Positions 35,481 to 47,030 of a stretch of 64,000 bases of DNA are shown here, piece after piece. The notes below the pieces were generated by a model that did not search any database, was not told where the DNA came from, and saw nothing but the letters and a program-made list of their open reading frames with translations. The position numbers and the translations under genes are program-made. The stretch's first letter is position 1, and each line of letters opens with the position of its first letter. The stretch comes from Marasmius tenuissimus (Eukaryota; Basidiomycota; Agaricomycetes; Agaricales; Marasmiaceae): assembly GCA_029532415.1 (NCBI GenBank), contig JAQOTA010000054.1, positions 124,001 to 188,000 of the forward strand, in the 5' to 3' direction.

Positions 35481-36750
35481 TCGGCAAGGATGACTGATGC
35501 TTGCCGGAGACGATTATCCCTAGCATGAGTCTATTCCTCAGAATGTCCTCGCTTCTTGAGAATTTGCCTCTACAAAGGCAGAATGTGAGCACAGACGATC
35601 GGTGGAGGAGTCAAAGCCAGAACATACACTCGTAACTCGACTCCTCGTTGCTTCCCTCAGACCCTAGCTAGTACCTCAGCGAGATAAGGCGATAGCCTGT
35701 ACCTCTCGCTAACACATTCTCGCCCGGGACCTTGCCTAAGCCTAGTATTGGACAAGCAAACGTGTGCGATGATGGTCCCTGAGCGTATGTGGTGTCTCCC
35801 CGTTATCCCTCCACATATATTAATGGCATTGAAGAGGGCAAGTTCTGAGTACCAAACGGTTGTGAGCATGAGAAGGGTACATCCTAGTGAAAAGAAGACG
35901 CACTGCGATGGTATTTTTTCAAATTCGCTCTGTGTACTCTCCAACCTCGATTGATCAGTTCTCTCCGTGTTCTGGACGATGTGCGGTTGTCCGAGTAATC
36001 AGTCAAAGTTTCAGCCGCAAAGATCCCCATATTGGGGTCATGGCTCGGAACTACAAAAGAAAAAAAGCGTTGAGATACATGTTTACTTCCAAATGCACCG
36101 AAACTGAGTACTGAGTACTGAGGACTTACCAGGTGAATGTTCAAGTGATCAACTTGGGCCTTTAAGGGACGTGATTCCTTGCTTTCTTGCCTGAATTCAA
36201 GCAGGGAGGCACGTACACCATGTACATGGTTTGAGGGAACGAGACTAGATTGAGTGACTGAGAAGTGTTGTTTACGATGAGCTCGTCGATAGTCATGGTG
36301 GTGGTTGGATTGGAAAAGCACGCAGGTGTCATCATGATTGGTCGGCTGGTTATGTCGGATCGGCAAGCCGCACTGGACCGGGATTTCGCTCTCAGATAAG
36401 TCGTCGGTGGATTCTCTCAGACTCTTGTCCCCCAACCACCACGGCGATTTTTCCTGGCCAAGGAAACTGGATGTCATCCCCTCTTAATCTTTCCACTACG
36501 CCATTGCTGGCGGTACGACCTACAACGGAAAGTTGGGTATAGGCGGAAATTGGAATCGAAACGCACAACCACGCTATTGAGGGGGAAAGGGGTAGGTCCT
36601 GTTCTCTTCACAATTGTGTGATTATATTCGCATTCAAGACGCAACTCGGATCGCTCTCTTTTCATCGCGCACGGATTTGGACATGAAAGGTAGACAACGA
36701 TGAACAACATCTTTCGTGTACTCCGAGAGCACACCTACCTCCATCACTTC
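35480..36750 (-). repeat. Dispersed repeat F2, copy C
   Basis: Minus-strand copy of F2. It shares with copy B the runs at 36430-36300 (GGGGACAAGAGTCTGAGA, CCGATCCGACAT) and 35975-35880 (CCAGAACACGGAGAGAACTG). It also shares 35660-35590 (GTTCTGGCTTTGACT). A 197-codon open frame exists on the minus strand at 35884-36477, but copies A, B and D are closed in the corresponding frame, so I do not call it a gene. Confidence 0.65.
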
Positions 36751-37515
36751 AAACTCATATAGGCGGATTCTGTAGAAACCCTTGATGCTATCCAACAATA
36801 ATCGTTCTCATTACGACGATACAGTGAGATACACAAGCGATACCTTCCTGCCCTCCGCGAAGGTGACATCGTGCCGCCAGCGTCGCCTGGCCCTCAGCTA
36901 TGTCGGAAATTTTGACTGCCGCTCGTGATGCCTTATCAAAGCCATTAGACACGATTAGGGCATGTGCTCTAATGGTCTTATGTACTCTATTTGGCAATAA
37001 TGACCACTCTATAAGCGCTTATAACCGAGGATGAAGTTATGATAAGGGATCATAAGGGACATCATCTTTGTTTTCTTCCGGGAATTTTCACGATCTGAGT
37101 GATGGGCTATGTTCTAGGACCATCTTCAAGCAATTCTGGAGCATTGGATTTGGGAGACTGGAGGATGCAATGTGCACAAGAAATGGCCAGAAAAGTTGGT
37201 GTCCCCTCATAACATACAAATAGATGGGCATTTGATGCTGATAAGATACAAATAGAGCTGGTGACAGCGGCTCTGTTTGCCTCTTACGGTACCTAATGAA
37301 CCCTTTTGGGTGCCGATTTTCCTTTATTAGGACTGATAACGGAAAAATGGCTTATCAGCCGAAATGAAAATTTCCGACATATCATTCCTCAGAATTATCA
37401 AATGCCCAAACCGATCCTATTGCTCTAGAAAGTAGGTGCCAAAACCTCAAGCCACTCTTCAAGCTCTTCGAGACGCTTGCACTCTGGACCTGGTATTTCA
37501 TGCTATTCTAATTGA
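36751..37515. other. Spacer, nothing recognised
   Basis: Non-repetitive within this window, with only short frames and no motif. Confidence 0.35.
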
Positions 37516-37518
37516 AGG

Positions 37519-37910
37519 TACTCCGATGAACGTTGGCACCATTGACTGACGCGGCCTGTGTAGGTAGATATCTATCGCCCTATTTTCCAGCATAGAAAGA
37601 TAAATAAGGCGTCCGATAGGTACTCGGAAACCATTCGATACGGGGATCGAGCGCGAATCAAACATGCGTCGACTAGTGCTGTATTCGGGCAATACACCAG
37701 AACAACCTCCCTGTCTTATCCCTGTGAACTGGCATGTTGTACAAATCAGCCAGGAATCGGAAAAAACCAGGTATAGCTCACCTATCAAAATGCACAGCGC
37801 CGAGCAGACCCAGAATTTTACCCCATATCCATCTCTATCTCTCACCCAGAGCCAGTGAAACTAGCTGGTTGCCCGTGAGCTATCACTGACCAGGATTTCT
37901 GACGTAGGCT
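37519..37910 (+). repeat. Repeat pair P, copy 2 (uninterrupted)
   Basis: Homologous to the two halves of copy 1 that flank copia 1 (23840-23870 and 16880-17151, minus strand). It reads RRLV, then SGNTPEQPPCL, in one frame and gives the pre-insertion order of the broken copy. Function unknown. Confidence 0.5.
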
Positions 37911-37944
37911 AGTACTACATAAATGAAAGATTCTTGTCCATGTA

Positions 37945-38304
37945 TTGGTACTGGCTGAGTTGCAATACTGCAGGGAGCAAGAGAAAGAGAGAAGGCAGAA
38001 AGCCTCAGGCAGTGGTAACAAACCGCTGAGGTAGAATGCTATTCCTAGCTAGCTTATATATGAGAGTACAAGATAGCTAGAATATAGTAGAATGGAGTAG
38101 AATGTACTGTGCATGATGTAGGTCCAACTGTGCATGATGTACGTAGGAGTAAGTACGATCAGTAAGGCAAAGGGTTGTGGAGTATGGAGGAGTATAGTGA
38201 GTAATGTAGGGCAAAGGGATAATGATATCATACAATGTGTAGGGTCAGGTAGGCGCAATGGTTAGCTAGGCCAAAGTTGCCATACCTAGAATATTGACTG
38301 GCTG
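37945..38304 (+). repeat. LTR-like fragment related to the solo LTR at 50415-50830
   Basis: Shares several exact runs with the solo LTR: AACAAACCGCTGAGGTAG, CATGATGTAGGTCCAACTGT and GGTTGCCATAC-type ends, the last diverged here. A TATATA run lies near 38056. Its outer ends do not match TG...CA and no target duplication is visible, so the ends are decayed. Confidence 0.6.
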
Positions 38305-38484
38305 TCTGGAGCATCATCAGTATTGTAATGGTAAGGTTGGAAAGGTGCGTCTCGAACTCAATGTGCCTTGTATTTCTCGTTCGAAAGATTCTATTCGAGG
38401 TTTGTGAAATGGCAGACTTGAGTCAATCGTCCAGAATGTGCTGACCCCCATGGACGAGAAAAGCTTGTGACTTGACATCCATAT

Positions 38485-38720
38485 CCGCTCCCCGTGTATA
38501 TCCGACCCACTTCTTCCCTCACTTACACGGTGTTTGACGGTTTCAACGCCATTTTGCTGTACGTTGCGGACATACAACTCGTTTGCCCCTCACATGACTT
38601 CTTTTATCCCCTGGGTGGCGCCCTGGTCGTTTGGACATCAGTACTGCGGAACGTGGTCATAATTTCCATCCTGCGTTGAAGATGATCGCTTTGGTCGATC
38701 ATACTCGCTTCTTTTGCGCA
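38485..38720 (-). repeat. Repeat R, copy 3 (inverted)
   Basis: Read on the minus strand it matches 9018-9250 and 34345-34570 around GTTGAAACCGT, CGCAACGTACA and CGGAAC/CCGCAGTACTGA. It lies at the outer edge of the QIRG copy Z unit, as expected if R is part of the duplicated segment. Confidence 0.55.
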
Positions 38721-38749
38721 GTCTCCGTCGAACTCCTCTTCCATTTTGC

Positions 38750-39904
38750 CCACAGTCGAGAAATTCCGGTCATATTTGGGTGTTGCTTCGAAGCAACAGA
38801 GTATACTGACCAGTAGACCCTACCGAGAGACCCGGTGTTGGGTACCTCGCAAGAATGAACGTGGATCGAGACATCGAGACAGGAAACCATTATACGGAAC
38901 GTGTGCGATCGATGCGACTCACCGTGGTTGGCTGTTTGCATGCGCGTGGAGGAAATCTGAGCGTATGCCTTCTCCAAGAATGTGTATCTGATCATTTGGA
39001 ACCGATGTTGCCGGAACGTGTGGTTTCCGGTATTTTTGGTCTATTAAATGTGATTAGCACGAGTTGAATGGCGCTCTTCGGGCGAGATCCCAATACGAAT
39101 ACGTTTTATTCGCCCTTTGGGACGGTCTTCGATGGTCAGGGTTATGAGATGGTTGGGAGTCATAATCACAGCAGGGACTAAACACTGATAAAAGTCCTGT
39201 CGAATAGGTCTGGAGGATAATCCTCTCACCCAGAAGGTCAGGAATCAATCCATGCGTTCAGTCGCAGCACAAATCAAACTCGCCGGCCGTTCACTTCGAA
39301 CTACACACACCTAAAGTGATGTGCAAGTTGGATACCTCCCAACGAGGCTTCAGTCACTCCTGTCTCAATGCTGCGAGGCGACGCCACCAATTTCTGGGAT
39401 CGATGCATTTAGCCGAGTCGAAGGTACGCCTTTTCCTTATTGTATAACAGACTTTCATCTAGCAATCAGTGACGACTTTGTTTTATGAAGGATCTGATAC
39501 ATAGCTCAAACATGTTGAACTTGCGGTTTGGTGCATGATCTTGGTTTGGCAGCGTAAACAAGGTTCTCACGAAGTCACCTGTGCCCACCGGAAATGAATA
39601 AATTAGCCTGACTTGGCCTAGCGATATACAGGAGCTCTCAAATCCTCTTTGAATGCTTGAATGCCGGTTCAACGTTCACCCCTCGATCCGGATTGTGGCC
39701 ACCTCGCTCAGCTCGTTGCTGCCAGCGGCCAGTGCGACCTTTGGTATTAAGCCTCATGTACATTGTCATGAATAGCAATCTCGAGTCACAGGTGGGTGTC
39801 AAAGAGCAGTGACGGTTCGTGTATGCCACGAGATCCTGGATACATAATTTGGTCTTTCTCCGTCGTTGTTTTCGCTGCCGTACCATCTCTCCTTCTTCAC
39901 TGTC
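38750..39904 (+). repeat. 5' flank of QIRG copy Z, duplicated at 7.87-9.0 kb
   Basis: Inverted partner of the copy X upstream region; see the entry at 7866. It probably holds the copy Z promoter. No coding frame is conserved. Confidence 0.55.
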
Positions 39905-42427
39905 ATGTCGACGACGATGTTTAGCTCCTCCGCGGGTATATCAATTCAAGGAAATCAACAATTCTATCAAGCAAACAGGGACATCATCATTGAGAACAAC
40001 TTCGTCGATGAGAGATCGTTGTGCATTCGAGGACAGGGCCGCAACAGGTTGATGGTGCGGACAATCCTTTCGTCGTTGACAAAGCCTTAGCTGATTTTTG
40101 TGTTGAGGTAGCCAACTCAAGATCGGTTCAGGGAGATTCGGCAAGGCGACATGATCCTGCGTAGCCAAGTTTATTCGGGCATGATCGAAATGACCATCAA
40201 GCAGCAATTCAAGACCACAAATCCTTTTCGACACCGTGTTGAGGTCAGAACAGTGAAGATCCATAAAAAGGCGTACAGTGTGGAACTAGTCGAGTTTTCC
40301 AACCACAAGTTTACATTGTTCGTCTACGAGCCAGAGAACAAGGAAGACAAGGAGATAGTCACAATAGTCAGTTCTATTCGGAGATCTGGGGTCATGGAAT
40401 AACGGCCTGGTTTAGGTTTGGAAACAGATTTATGAGAGTTTGCCTTTACACATGTGGGTCACAATTACAAGTCAGGGGGTTTACGGACATTCATTCATTC
40501 GGCCAGGTCACCCTTACGGACTCAGGTGTTTGGATTGGGTCGACTTGATATGCCGGCCTTCATATCACACGACGGTACGGACATTTGTCGACAGAGGGAG
40601 CATCCATGGGCCTGACTAAATCATAGAGCTTGCAAATAGAAGAGACCTCCTCTGCCGACACAAGAACCAATTTGTTGTGCTTCTTTACCTCCTCTATACC
40701 TTTGTAACCATCTTTCCACTTCCAGCTCGTGAGTTGGCTGAAAGTGTCATTAGGCCTCCTCATTGAAGGCATTGGACGCGGAATTTCCGGTCAGTTTGCT
40801 ATTTTTAGAGTTGGGTATCTAATAATAGTACAACAGGTTTCGGGTCAGGACACCGACTGGAACTTTAATCTCAAAACTCTGTCATGGCAGTACAACATCG
40901 CACCTACCTCTGTTCCATCACTGGATAAGCCCCAGTCCTTGCAGCTTCTTCGAACGATCCCAGTGCACCAAGGAACTCATCCACAACTCAATGCCAATGA
41001 TATTGTCGCTTGGTCAGAGCAACACTTGGGCGACTTTCTATGCCTGATTTCGTCACTCAATGAGCCGTGTTACCAACACTCGGACTTGTCAGAATTTGCT
41101 CCACATGGCCTCCTCACTCTTGGGGCTGTCATACACCGCCAGAAAGGAATCATTGCTCATTTCCCTTCGCTCCCTTCTCCCGAACGCTCGCTTTGGAGTT
41201 TCTTCCGCAACATCTGTGCAAGTTATTCCAGGGAAGGTATGTGCACTATGCGCCAGCACAGGGGTGCTCTCTACTGATCGGAATAGTTCCCCATCGTATC
41301 GATTTCGAGTTCCGCAGGCCTGGCGCTTTTGCGGTTGCTTTCTCATTTCACCTTCCAACCCAACTTGTTGCTGCCTATCTCAGCCAGTCTTCCGCCCTTG
41401 TTCACAGTCCTGAGCACCCGGAAGGTGATGTTGGTGAGTCCATATTTTATTGAAGGCTTGTTGCTTGTTCATCATCTGGTCCCGCCAGTGTTCATCAACA
41501 CAATACACATCATGTTACACAGCACATTCCTCCATGACCCAACAACACAGCCCACTCCAGTCTATCTTTTTGTTTCGCCCATTCCAGTTGAGCATATCGA
41601 TGGCATGCATTGTGTACCCTACCCTCTTCCCGATGGGTTATTCTATTGGTCCCTGGGCTCCGATGGCAAAAATGTAATCCCCAAGGAGGATTGGAAGAAA
41701 TATGGTGTCCCAGAACTGAGGACAAGTATAGAAATAGGGTCAAAACAGGATTATAATTTCTGTTTAGCTACTGTGGATTACTTACTCTCAAGGGATTATA
41801 ACCCAGATGGGAGACAGTATGCTTGAGACCACAGCTATCCCGAACTGTTACGTGGTAAGAAATATCTCCGCATATTCCCAAACATACTGACAAGACTTTT
41901 GAGATGATCCACATGATGTCTGGTTTCGAGCCGAGTCTTCTTTGCTTGTCGAGTTATTCGGAGAGGACGAGCCAGATAGCAAGGCATTGATCAAGGAACA
42001 GCTCAATGCTGAACCTAACATTTCAACATCCGAAGGATCAAACGAGGCGTTGAACGAAAAAGGTAAGTCATTCACGTCTTGTATCTTAGCCAGATCACTC
42101 ATTTTTCAAATCAGCGACAGATACTTGTTCTTGCCCACCGACTCGAGCGGAGCTAGTGGAGGCCGAGACCATTGAGGTTCACAATCAAACTAGTGAGCCT
42201 ACCATTCCACTTGCTTTGATCTGGGATTTTGCTCATTATCGCACCTAGCAAGTCTGAACGTGAACGTTCCGAGGCCCGAAGGCCCCAGTAGTCCTCGTTC
42301 TCGCCAGTCGAGGTTACTCGGGAAGCTTGGTTTTGAGTCCCGTCGGCCAATAGGCCAGCGAAAGACAAAGACGAAATGTAGAATTCTTCGTAAGCTGAGG
42401 GCGCTCTGGAAGAAGAATGGTGTTTGA
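39905..42427 (+). pseudogene. QIRG-family gene, copy Z: nearly complete, one in-frame TGA
   Basis: Full-length paralogue of copy Y. It begins ATG at 39905 (MSTTMFSSSAGISIQGNQQF) and an intron starts with GTGCGG near 40052. The conserved blocks EIRQGDMILRSQVYSGM, VFGLGRLDMPAFISHD, DTDWNFNLKTLSWQYNIA, HGLLTLGAVIHRQKGIIAHF and LFVSPIPVEHIDGMHCV follow in order. Then DYNPDGRQYA is followed by TGA at 41824-41826, where copy Y reads CGA (Arg). Beyond it the frame continues through two or three more spliceable exons (FRAESSLLVELFGEDEPDSK; RRPIGQRKTKTK), reaching a stop at 42425-42427 after a basic tail. It would be intact but for that stop, so either a recent pseudogene or a protein lacking its C-terminal exons. 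Confidence 0.6.
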
Positions 42428-44430
42428 TATAGTACAATGGATTGGTTCGATTACATCTCTGACTGTGTACTGAACTCCCGATAGTGTATGTATAATATCT
42501 GTGGCGAGCTACAAGTAGCCAATACCCGCATAGATGATCTGTATGTACTATTTAGACCATATGTACCGAGTGTGTGTACAGTGGTTTGTGGTTTGCTTCA
42601 ATTCGTACCCGACGAAAACATTGTACACTTTTGATGTTTCGGCGCATAGTCAAAGCCCTATCAGCCTGCATCGTGTGATGGTGGATCAGTCGTGTCAAGC
42701 ACTTCTCAAGCCGGTAAATTTTCGATCAAAAATAAAACTATGGAGTACATGTTTGGAAATCACCCTGAACAAGTAAAAGAGACGTAGGACGTACAAGGAT
42801 AAAACTGGGGTCATTGCAGGAGTAATCATGAAGACACGTCCTTTTTGGTCCAATCCACGTCCATACCGAGGCTCACGAGCAAATGAGGGCACCGATCAGC
42901 GGTCAGCATTCGATAAAATGCGAAAAACGCGTACGGGGGTCTAATAGTACACATCGTACGCTTCAATCCCGAGCGACGAACATACATTGGGAATCCGAGA
43001 AAGCTCGGCACAAGTTGGGGACCGCCATAGTGCTGCTTGTGGAAGAAAGAGCGCTGGGGATATCGATTATAGTGGCCAAGAAAGGGTGGTTGCCGTGGGC
43101 GGTGCCGTGAGTATTGGCAGCAATCACCACGACCAACGTGTCAGAGAGCTCTTTAAACCTGGAGATATAAGTGATCATTACTTAGAATATTGGAGACAGC
43201 ATGAAAAGGTATATGTATGCCACCTCGCGTTGTTAGGCGAACATATCGTCCATGTCTTCAGCTATCACCCTAGTTCGACCGAGCTTCTCATCCCCTCCCC
43301 TGCGACACCACTTCAAGCAGTACGAGTAGACGACCAAGCCCTTACTATATTACAGGCCAGGTTGTCCCGCCAAAAGCGAGTACGGGACCCAAAGTCCAGG
43401 CGATTATGCCGCTACTCCCCCCTGCTCCATTGACTTGCCTCGTTCGACTCCGATAGATAATGATGGATCCAAATGAGTTGCTTGTGGAGTTGTAGTTCAG
43501 ATACCGGATGCAGTGAGGACCACGAATTTGTGTCTCCTTAGACGCGAGCCCATATCTACCTGACGTTGACAATGGTAGTCCCGAGACGAGCATATGGACC
43601 GCCCAGCTTGAGTTTGGGCAGGCGCCCTTTGGTATCTAGGGAAACTCGGATGTAGCGTTCGTATGATGGTTTTAGTCCCGCAAGGTGAGCACCATTACCC
43701 GCTTCGATTCATTGCCTATGGCTGATCGTAGACTTCGTAGTCCAGCAAAGCTGGTCCTCGTTCGCCCTTGTGTAGCCAGCTCTCGCGTTAACGGTTAGGG
43801 TGAGCATAGCTTCTTCTTCTACGGAGGAAACAAGCAGCGTGCTGATCTCCAACAGCGCAAAGATAACATCAACGTGGGCCTCGCTACGAAAAGAGTCGGT
43901 GGTTTCTTCGTAGACTCCAGTGTGATAGGACATTCTCCCGAGTTTGTTCCTATTCTTGCTGTTCACAGCTCGTTTACTGATGCATAGTTCGTGCCAGGGT
44001 GCGACTCAAGGAGAACAACTGTCGTTCTGTGATTATTTATGCGGGATATTTCAGATGAAACCGGAAAGAGTACCATCACGTCTTCCAGAGCGAGGCAATA
44101 GGTGGAGGTCGGTGAGTGGCAATTGCGTGTACATCAGTAACCCGCGAAATAACCGTTTACGACCATTTATGACTGGTATTGGCTCACTTGTTGGGCCCTG
44201 AATGGCTGGGTCCAAAATCCCACCGGCTGACATTTAGTGAACAAAAGTGAGTTGCAATGGGCTACCAGCGCACGCCATCTTGTCACTCGTCTTCATGAAC
44301 ACTCCAAAGGACCTCGTTGGACATTTTTGAATGGTTCGGGCTCTCTTTGGGGATGGTAGGACACTTTTCCACTTTTCCTCTCACGAGCTTTGCGATCTTT
44401 TGCTGTCCCTCGAGGGGAGGGGTCTCTGGG
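42428..44430 (+). repeat. 3' flank of QIRG copy Z and F2 copy E
   Basis: 42390-43110 matches 46118-46900 closely. 43590-44330 matches 48957-49560 (CGCCCAGCTTGAGTTTGGGC and on). Between them 43110-43590 is unique to this copy. In it a frame within 42987-43433 includes HYLEYWRQHEKVYVCHLALL, which I cannot identify. No gene is called. Confidence 0.5.
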
Positions 44431-44645
44431 TTATAATCCCTTGAGAGTAAGTAATCCACAGTAGCCAAACAGAAATTATAATCCTGTTTTGACCCTATTT
44501 CTATACTTGTCCTCAGTTCTGGGACACCATATTTCTTCCAATTCTCCTTGGGGATTACATTTTTGCCGTTGGAGCCCAGGGACCAATAGAAAAGCCTATC
44601 GGGAGGAAAGTCGCATACACAATGCACACCAGAAAATATGTACAT
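44431..44645 (-). pseudogene. QIRG-family fragment V, inverted and near-identical to copy Z
   Basis: Minus-strand copy of the exon at 41610-41812, encoding DRLFYWSLGSNGKNVIPKE, GVPELRTSIEIGSKQDYN and LATVDYLLSRDYNP. By eye only a handful of bases differ over about 190, so this fragment is much younger than the X/Y/Z split. It is cut on the 5' side near GVHCV and on the 3' side at an F2 junction. Confidence 0.75.
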
Positions 44646-44654
44646 AGATTCTGA

Positions 44655-44945
44655 TGAATCGTGAGCGATTACAGTGTTTGTGGTGGCACACGAGCAAGTG
44701 CGCTTATTGTGAGCGCTCCTGAACAGCCGGGCTGCGCATGAGTGCTTGTGAGCAGCTGTGAGGCTCAGAGTGGTTCATGAGCATTCATGAGCACCTCTGA
44801 CGCTCATAGCCACCTCATGCTTGCTCAGGAACCGTTCACGACCCACTCAGATGAGTCTTACTACACGCCCTTCAACAACAAGTAGAACCCTCGGCGCTTG
44901 GTTTCTCCCCGGGCGTTAGACAAAATGGACATCTTGCAAGCCATA
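44655..44945. mobile_element. Palindromic MITE-like repeat, copy ii
   Basis: Related to the 418-bp insertion in copia 1 but inverted and shorter. It shares GTCTAACGCCC, CCGGGCTG and several GAGCGCTC / CATGAGC words. It directly abuts the copia 3 LTR at 44951. The ends are decayed. Confidence 0.5.
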
Positions 44946-44950
44946 TTATG

Positions 44951-46117
44951 TGTTGAATCCATGGACTATAATTAGATTCTGGTATATCCAAAGTCCCGGT
45001 TCATACTTCCCGCCATTGTATTCTGCAGGACAATGCATTTGCTATTGTTCTATTTTTCATTGTTCATTATGCTCATATGTACAATTTCTATTGTCGTCCT
45101 TATATGGTATTTACTATTGTCTCTACATGTATATCTCTACCTGAATCTATAGTGTGCTTGAGCTTCTATGTCTCACCTCTAACTCTCTAAACTTCTCTCT
45201 GGTAAGTAGTAGTATAGCCATGTTGTAGTCCTCTGCGCTAGGTGTCATGCTGGCTCATCAGGTTATGGGCCCCGGTTAGCCCAACTACAATAACAAGTGC
45301 CCCTAGGCTGCTGTTAGCGACGAGCACCCCTAGGCCACTGTCATCGGCTAGCTAGGCTAGACCTGCATGTTGCCATCGACCTCTTAATTGAGTGCTCGAT
45401 CTATGGCATTGATGTACATCCTTTGACAACATTGGATCTAAAGGATCCAATGGTCCTTGTTGAGCATAGCACCTTGATGGCTGCTCCCTGTGTTGATTAG
45501 ATGCATGCTGATGCTGTCTTTTCTAGATCCAACACCAAACCTAACTTCTTACTACTATGTTCGACGTTAAGAAATTCTTCTCCGGTTGCTTTGATGGCAC
45601 TGGTTTCCGCCAGACCTATCACGGCGAAATGGAAGCTGTTACTAAGGCTCAAGGCATTTATTGTCACCTCACTGGTGCGGCTAAGAAGCCTACGTACCCT
45701 TTGGGGGAGGTCATTGTTCCAACCATTACGGTCACCCCTTCCCCTGGTGCGGCTGCTCAGCCTGCAGCTGGAACTGATAGTGACAACGAACCTGATCATC
45801 ACCCTCCCACTGATGCTCAGATCATGGCATACAATACTGCACTGGAAGCATGGGAGGAGAAAGACCTCCAGCTGATGGGTATCATTCAGTTGACCTCTAC
45901 GAGGGAAGTCTTTGAACCTCTTAAAGACATGGATACTGCCAAAGCCTGGTCCACCATAGTCACCACCTACGGCGAACCAACTCTGTCTGCCATTTATGGC
46001 GACTTCGTCAAACTAGTGTCCTTCCGGCTTACCACTAGCCATCCCCAGGCTGGCATCGCCAAGTTCAAACACTACATTGAATGTCTTGCCGAGGTTGGGG
46101 TTGAAGACAAAGACAAA
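44951..46117 (+). mobile_element. Copia 3: 5' LTR plus gag fragment, truncated
   Basis: The 5' LTR at 44951-45260 starts TGTTGAATCC and ends CTCATCA. It is closely related to the copia 2 LTR. A primer site GGTTATGGGCCCC is at 45261-45273. A leader and partial gag follow. Everything downstream of gag is missing: at about 46101-46117 the sequence switches to the 3' end of a QIRG gene. No 3' LTR is seen. Confidence 0.85.
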
Positions 46118-46135
46118 GCGTGGTATCCTTCGTAA
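45557..46135 (+). pseudogene. Copia 3 gag, N-terminal part
   Basis: ATG at 45557 (MFDVKKFFSGCFDG) opens a copia-type gag with TDAQIMAYNTALEAWEEKD, LQLMGIIQLTST, AKAWSTIVTTYGE and FVKLVSFRLTT. These parallel the copia 1 gag order. The last few codons after KDKAW come from QIRG 3' sequence beyond the junction, ending at TAA 46133-46135. It lacks the gag C-terminus and all of pol. Confidence 0.8.
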
Positions 46136-47030
46136 GCTGAGGGCGCTCTGGAAGAAGAATGGTGTTTGATATAGTACAATGGATTGGTTTGATTACATCT
46201 CTGACTATGTGCTGAATCCCCAATAGTGTATCTATGATACCTGTGGTGAGCTATGAGTAGCCAATAGCCGCACAGACAATCTGTATGAACTATGTAGACC
46301 ATATGCACCATTTTTATGTACAGTCCTTTGTGGTTTTGCTTCAACTTTTTGTACCCGACAAAACCATTATACGCTTTTGATGTTTCGACGCGTAGTCAAA
46401 GCTCTATCAGCCTGTATCGTTTATGGAGAATGAATTGTGTCGAGCCCTTCCCACGTCGATGTAGCTTTGATTGATAACCATGAAACTATTGAGTATATGT
46501 TAGGGAATCTCCCTGAGCAAGTAAAAGAAACGTAGGACGTACCAAGATCAAACCCGAGGTCGTCGCAGCAGTAATCATAGAGACCCATCTTCGTTGGTCC
46601 AATCCACGTCCATACTGAGGCTCACGAGCGAATAAGGGAGCGTCTTCAGATCGAGATTTACTTGCTAGAACAGGACGGAACCAATCAGCGGTCAGCGTTG
46701 AATGAAAAGTAAAAAGTGCCTACGGGCGTCTAATAGTACACATCGTACACTCCAATCCCGAGCGACCAATATACATCAGAAGTCCAAGAAAGCTCTGACT
46801 GGGTTGAGGACCACCGTAGTGCTGCTCGTGGTAGAAATAGCGCTGGGGATATCGATCATAGTGGTCAACAAAGGATGGTTGTCGTGGGCGGTGCCGCTAC
46901 TTGGACCCTTTCATCATCTATCTCCCAGCGTGTTTGTAGTTTTCGATTCCATCTATTCCGGATTTTATATCGTAGGTTATGCCGCAAACCGTGGTGTAGC
47001 CGGTGGACTTACATGCAAAGCTAGGGCATG
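46118..47030 (+). repeat. Second copy of QIRG copy Z 3' end and flank
   Basis: Begins within the last QIRG codons (TTCGTAAGCTGAGGGCGCTC) and continues as a close duplicate of 42390-43110. No gene. Confidence 0.7.

Noticed and set aside
35884..36477. 197-codon minus-strand frame in F2 copy C
   Set aside because: The corresponding frame is closed in copies A, B and D, so it is a chance opening.
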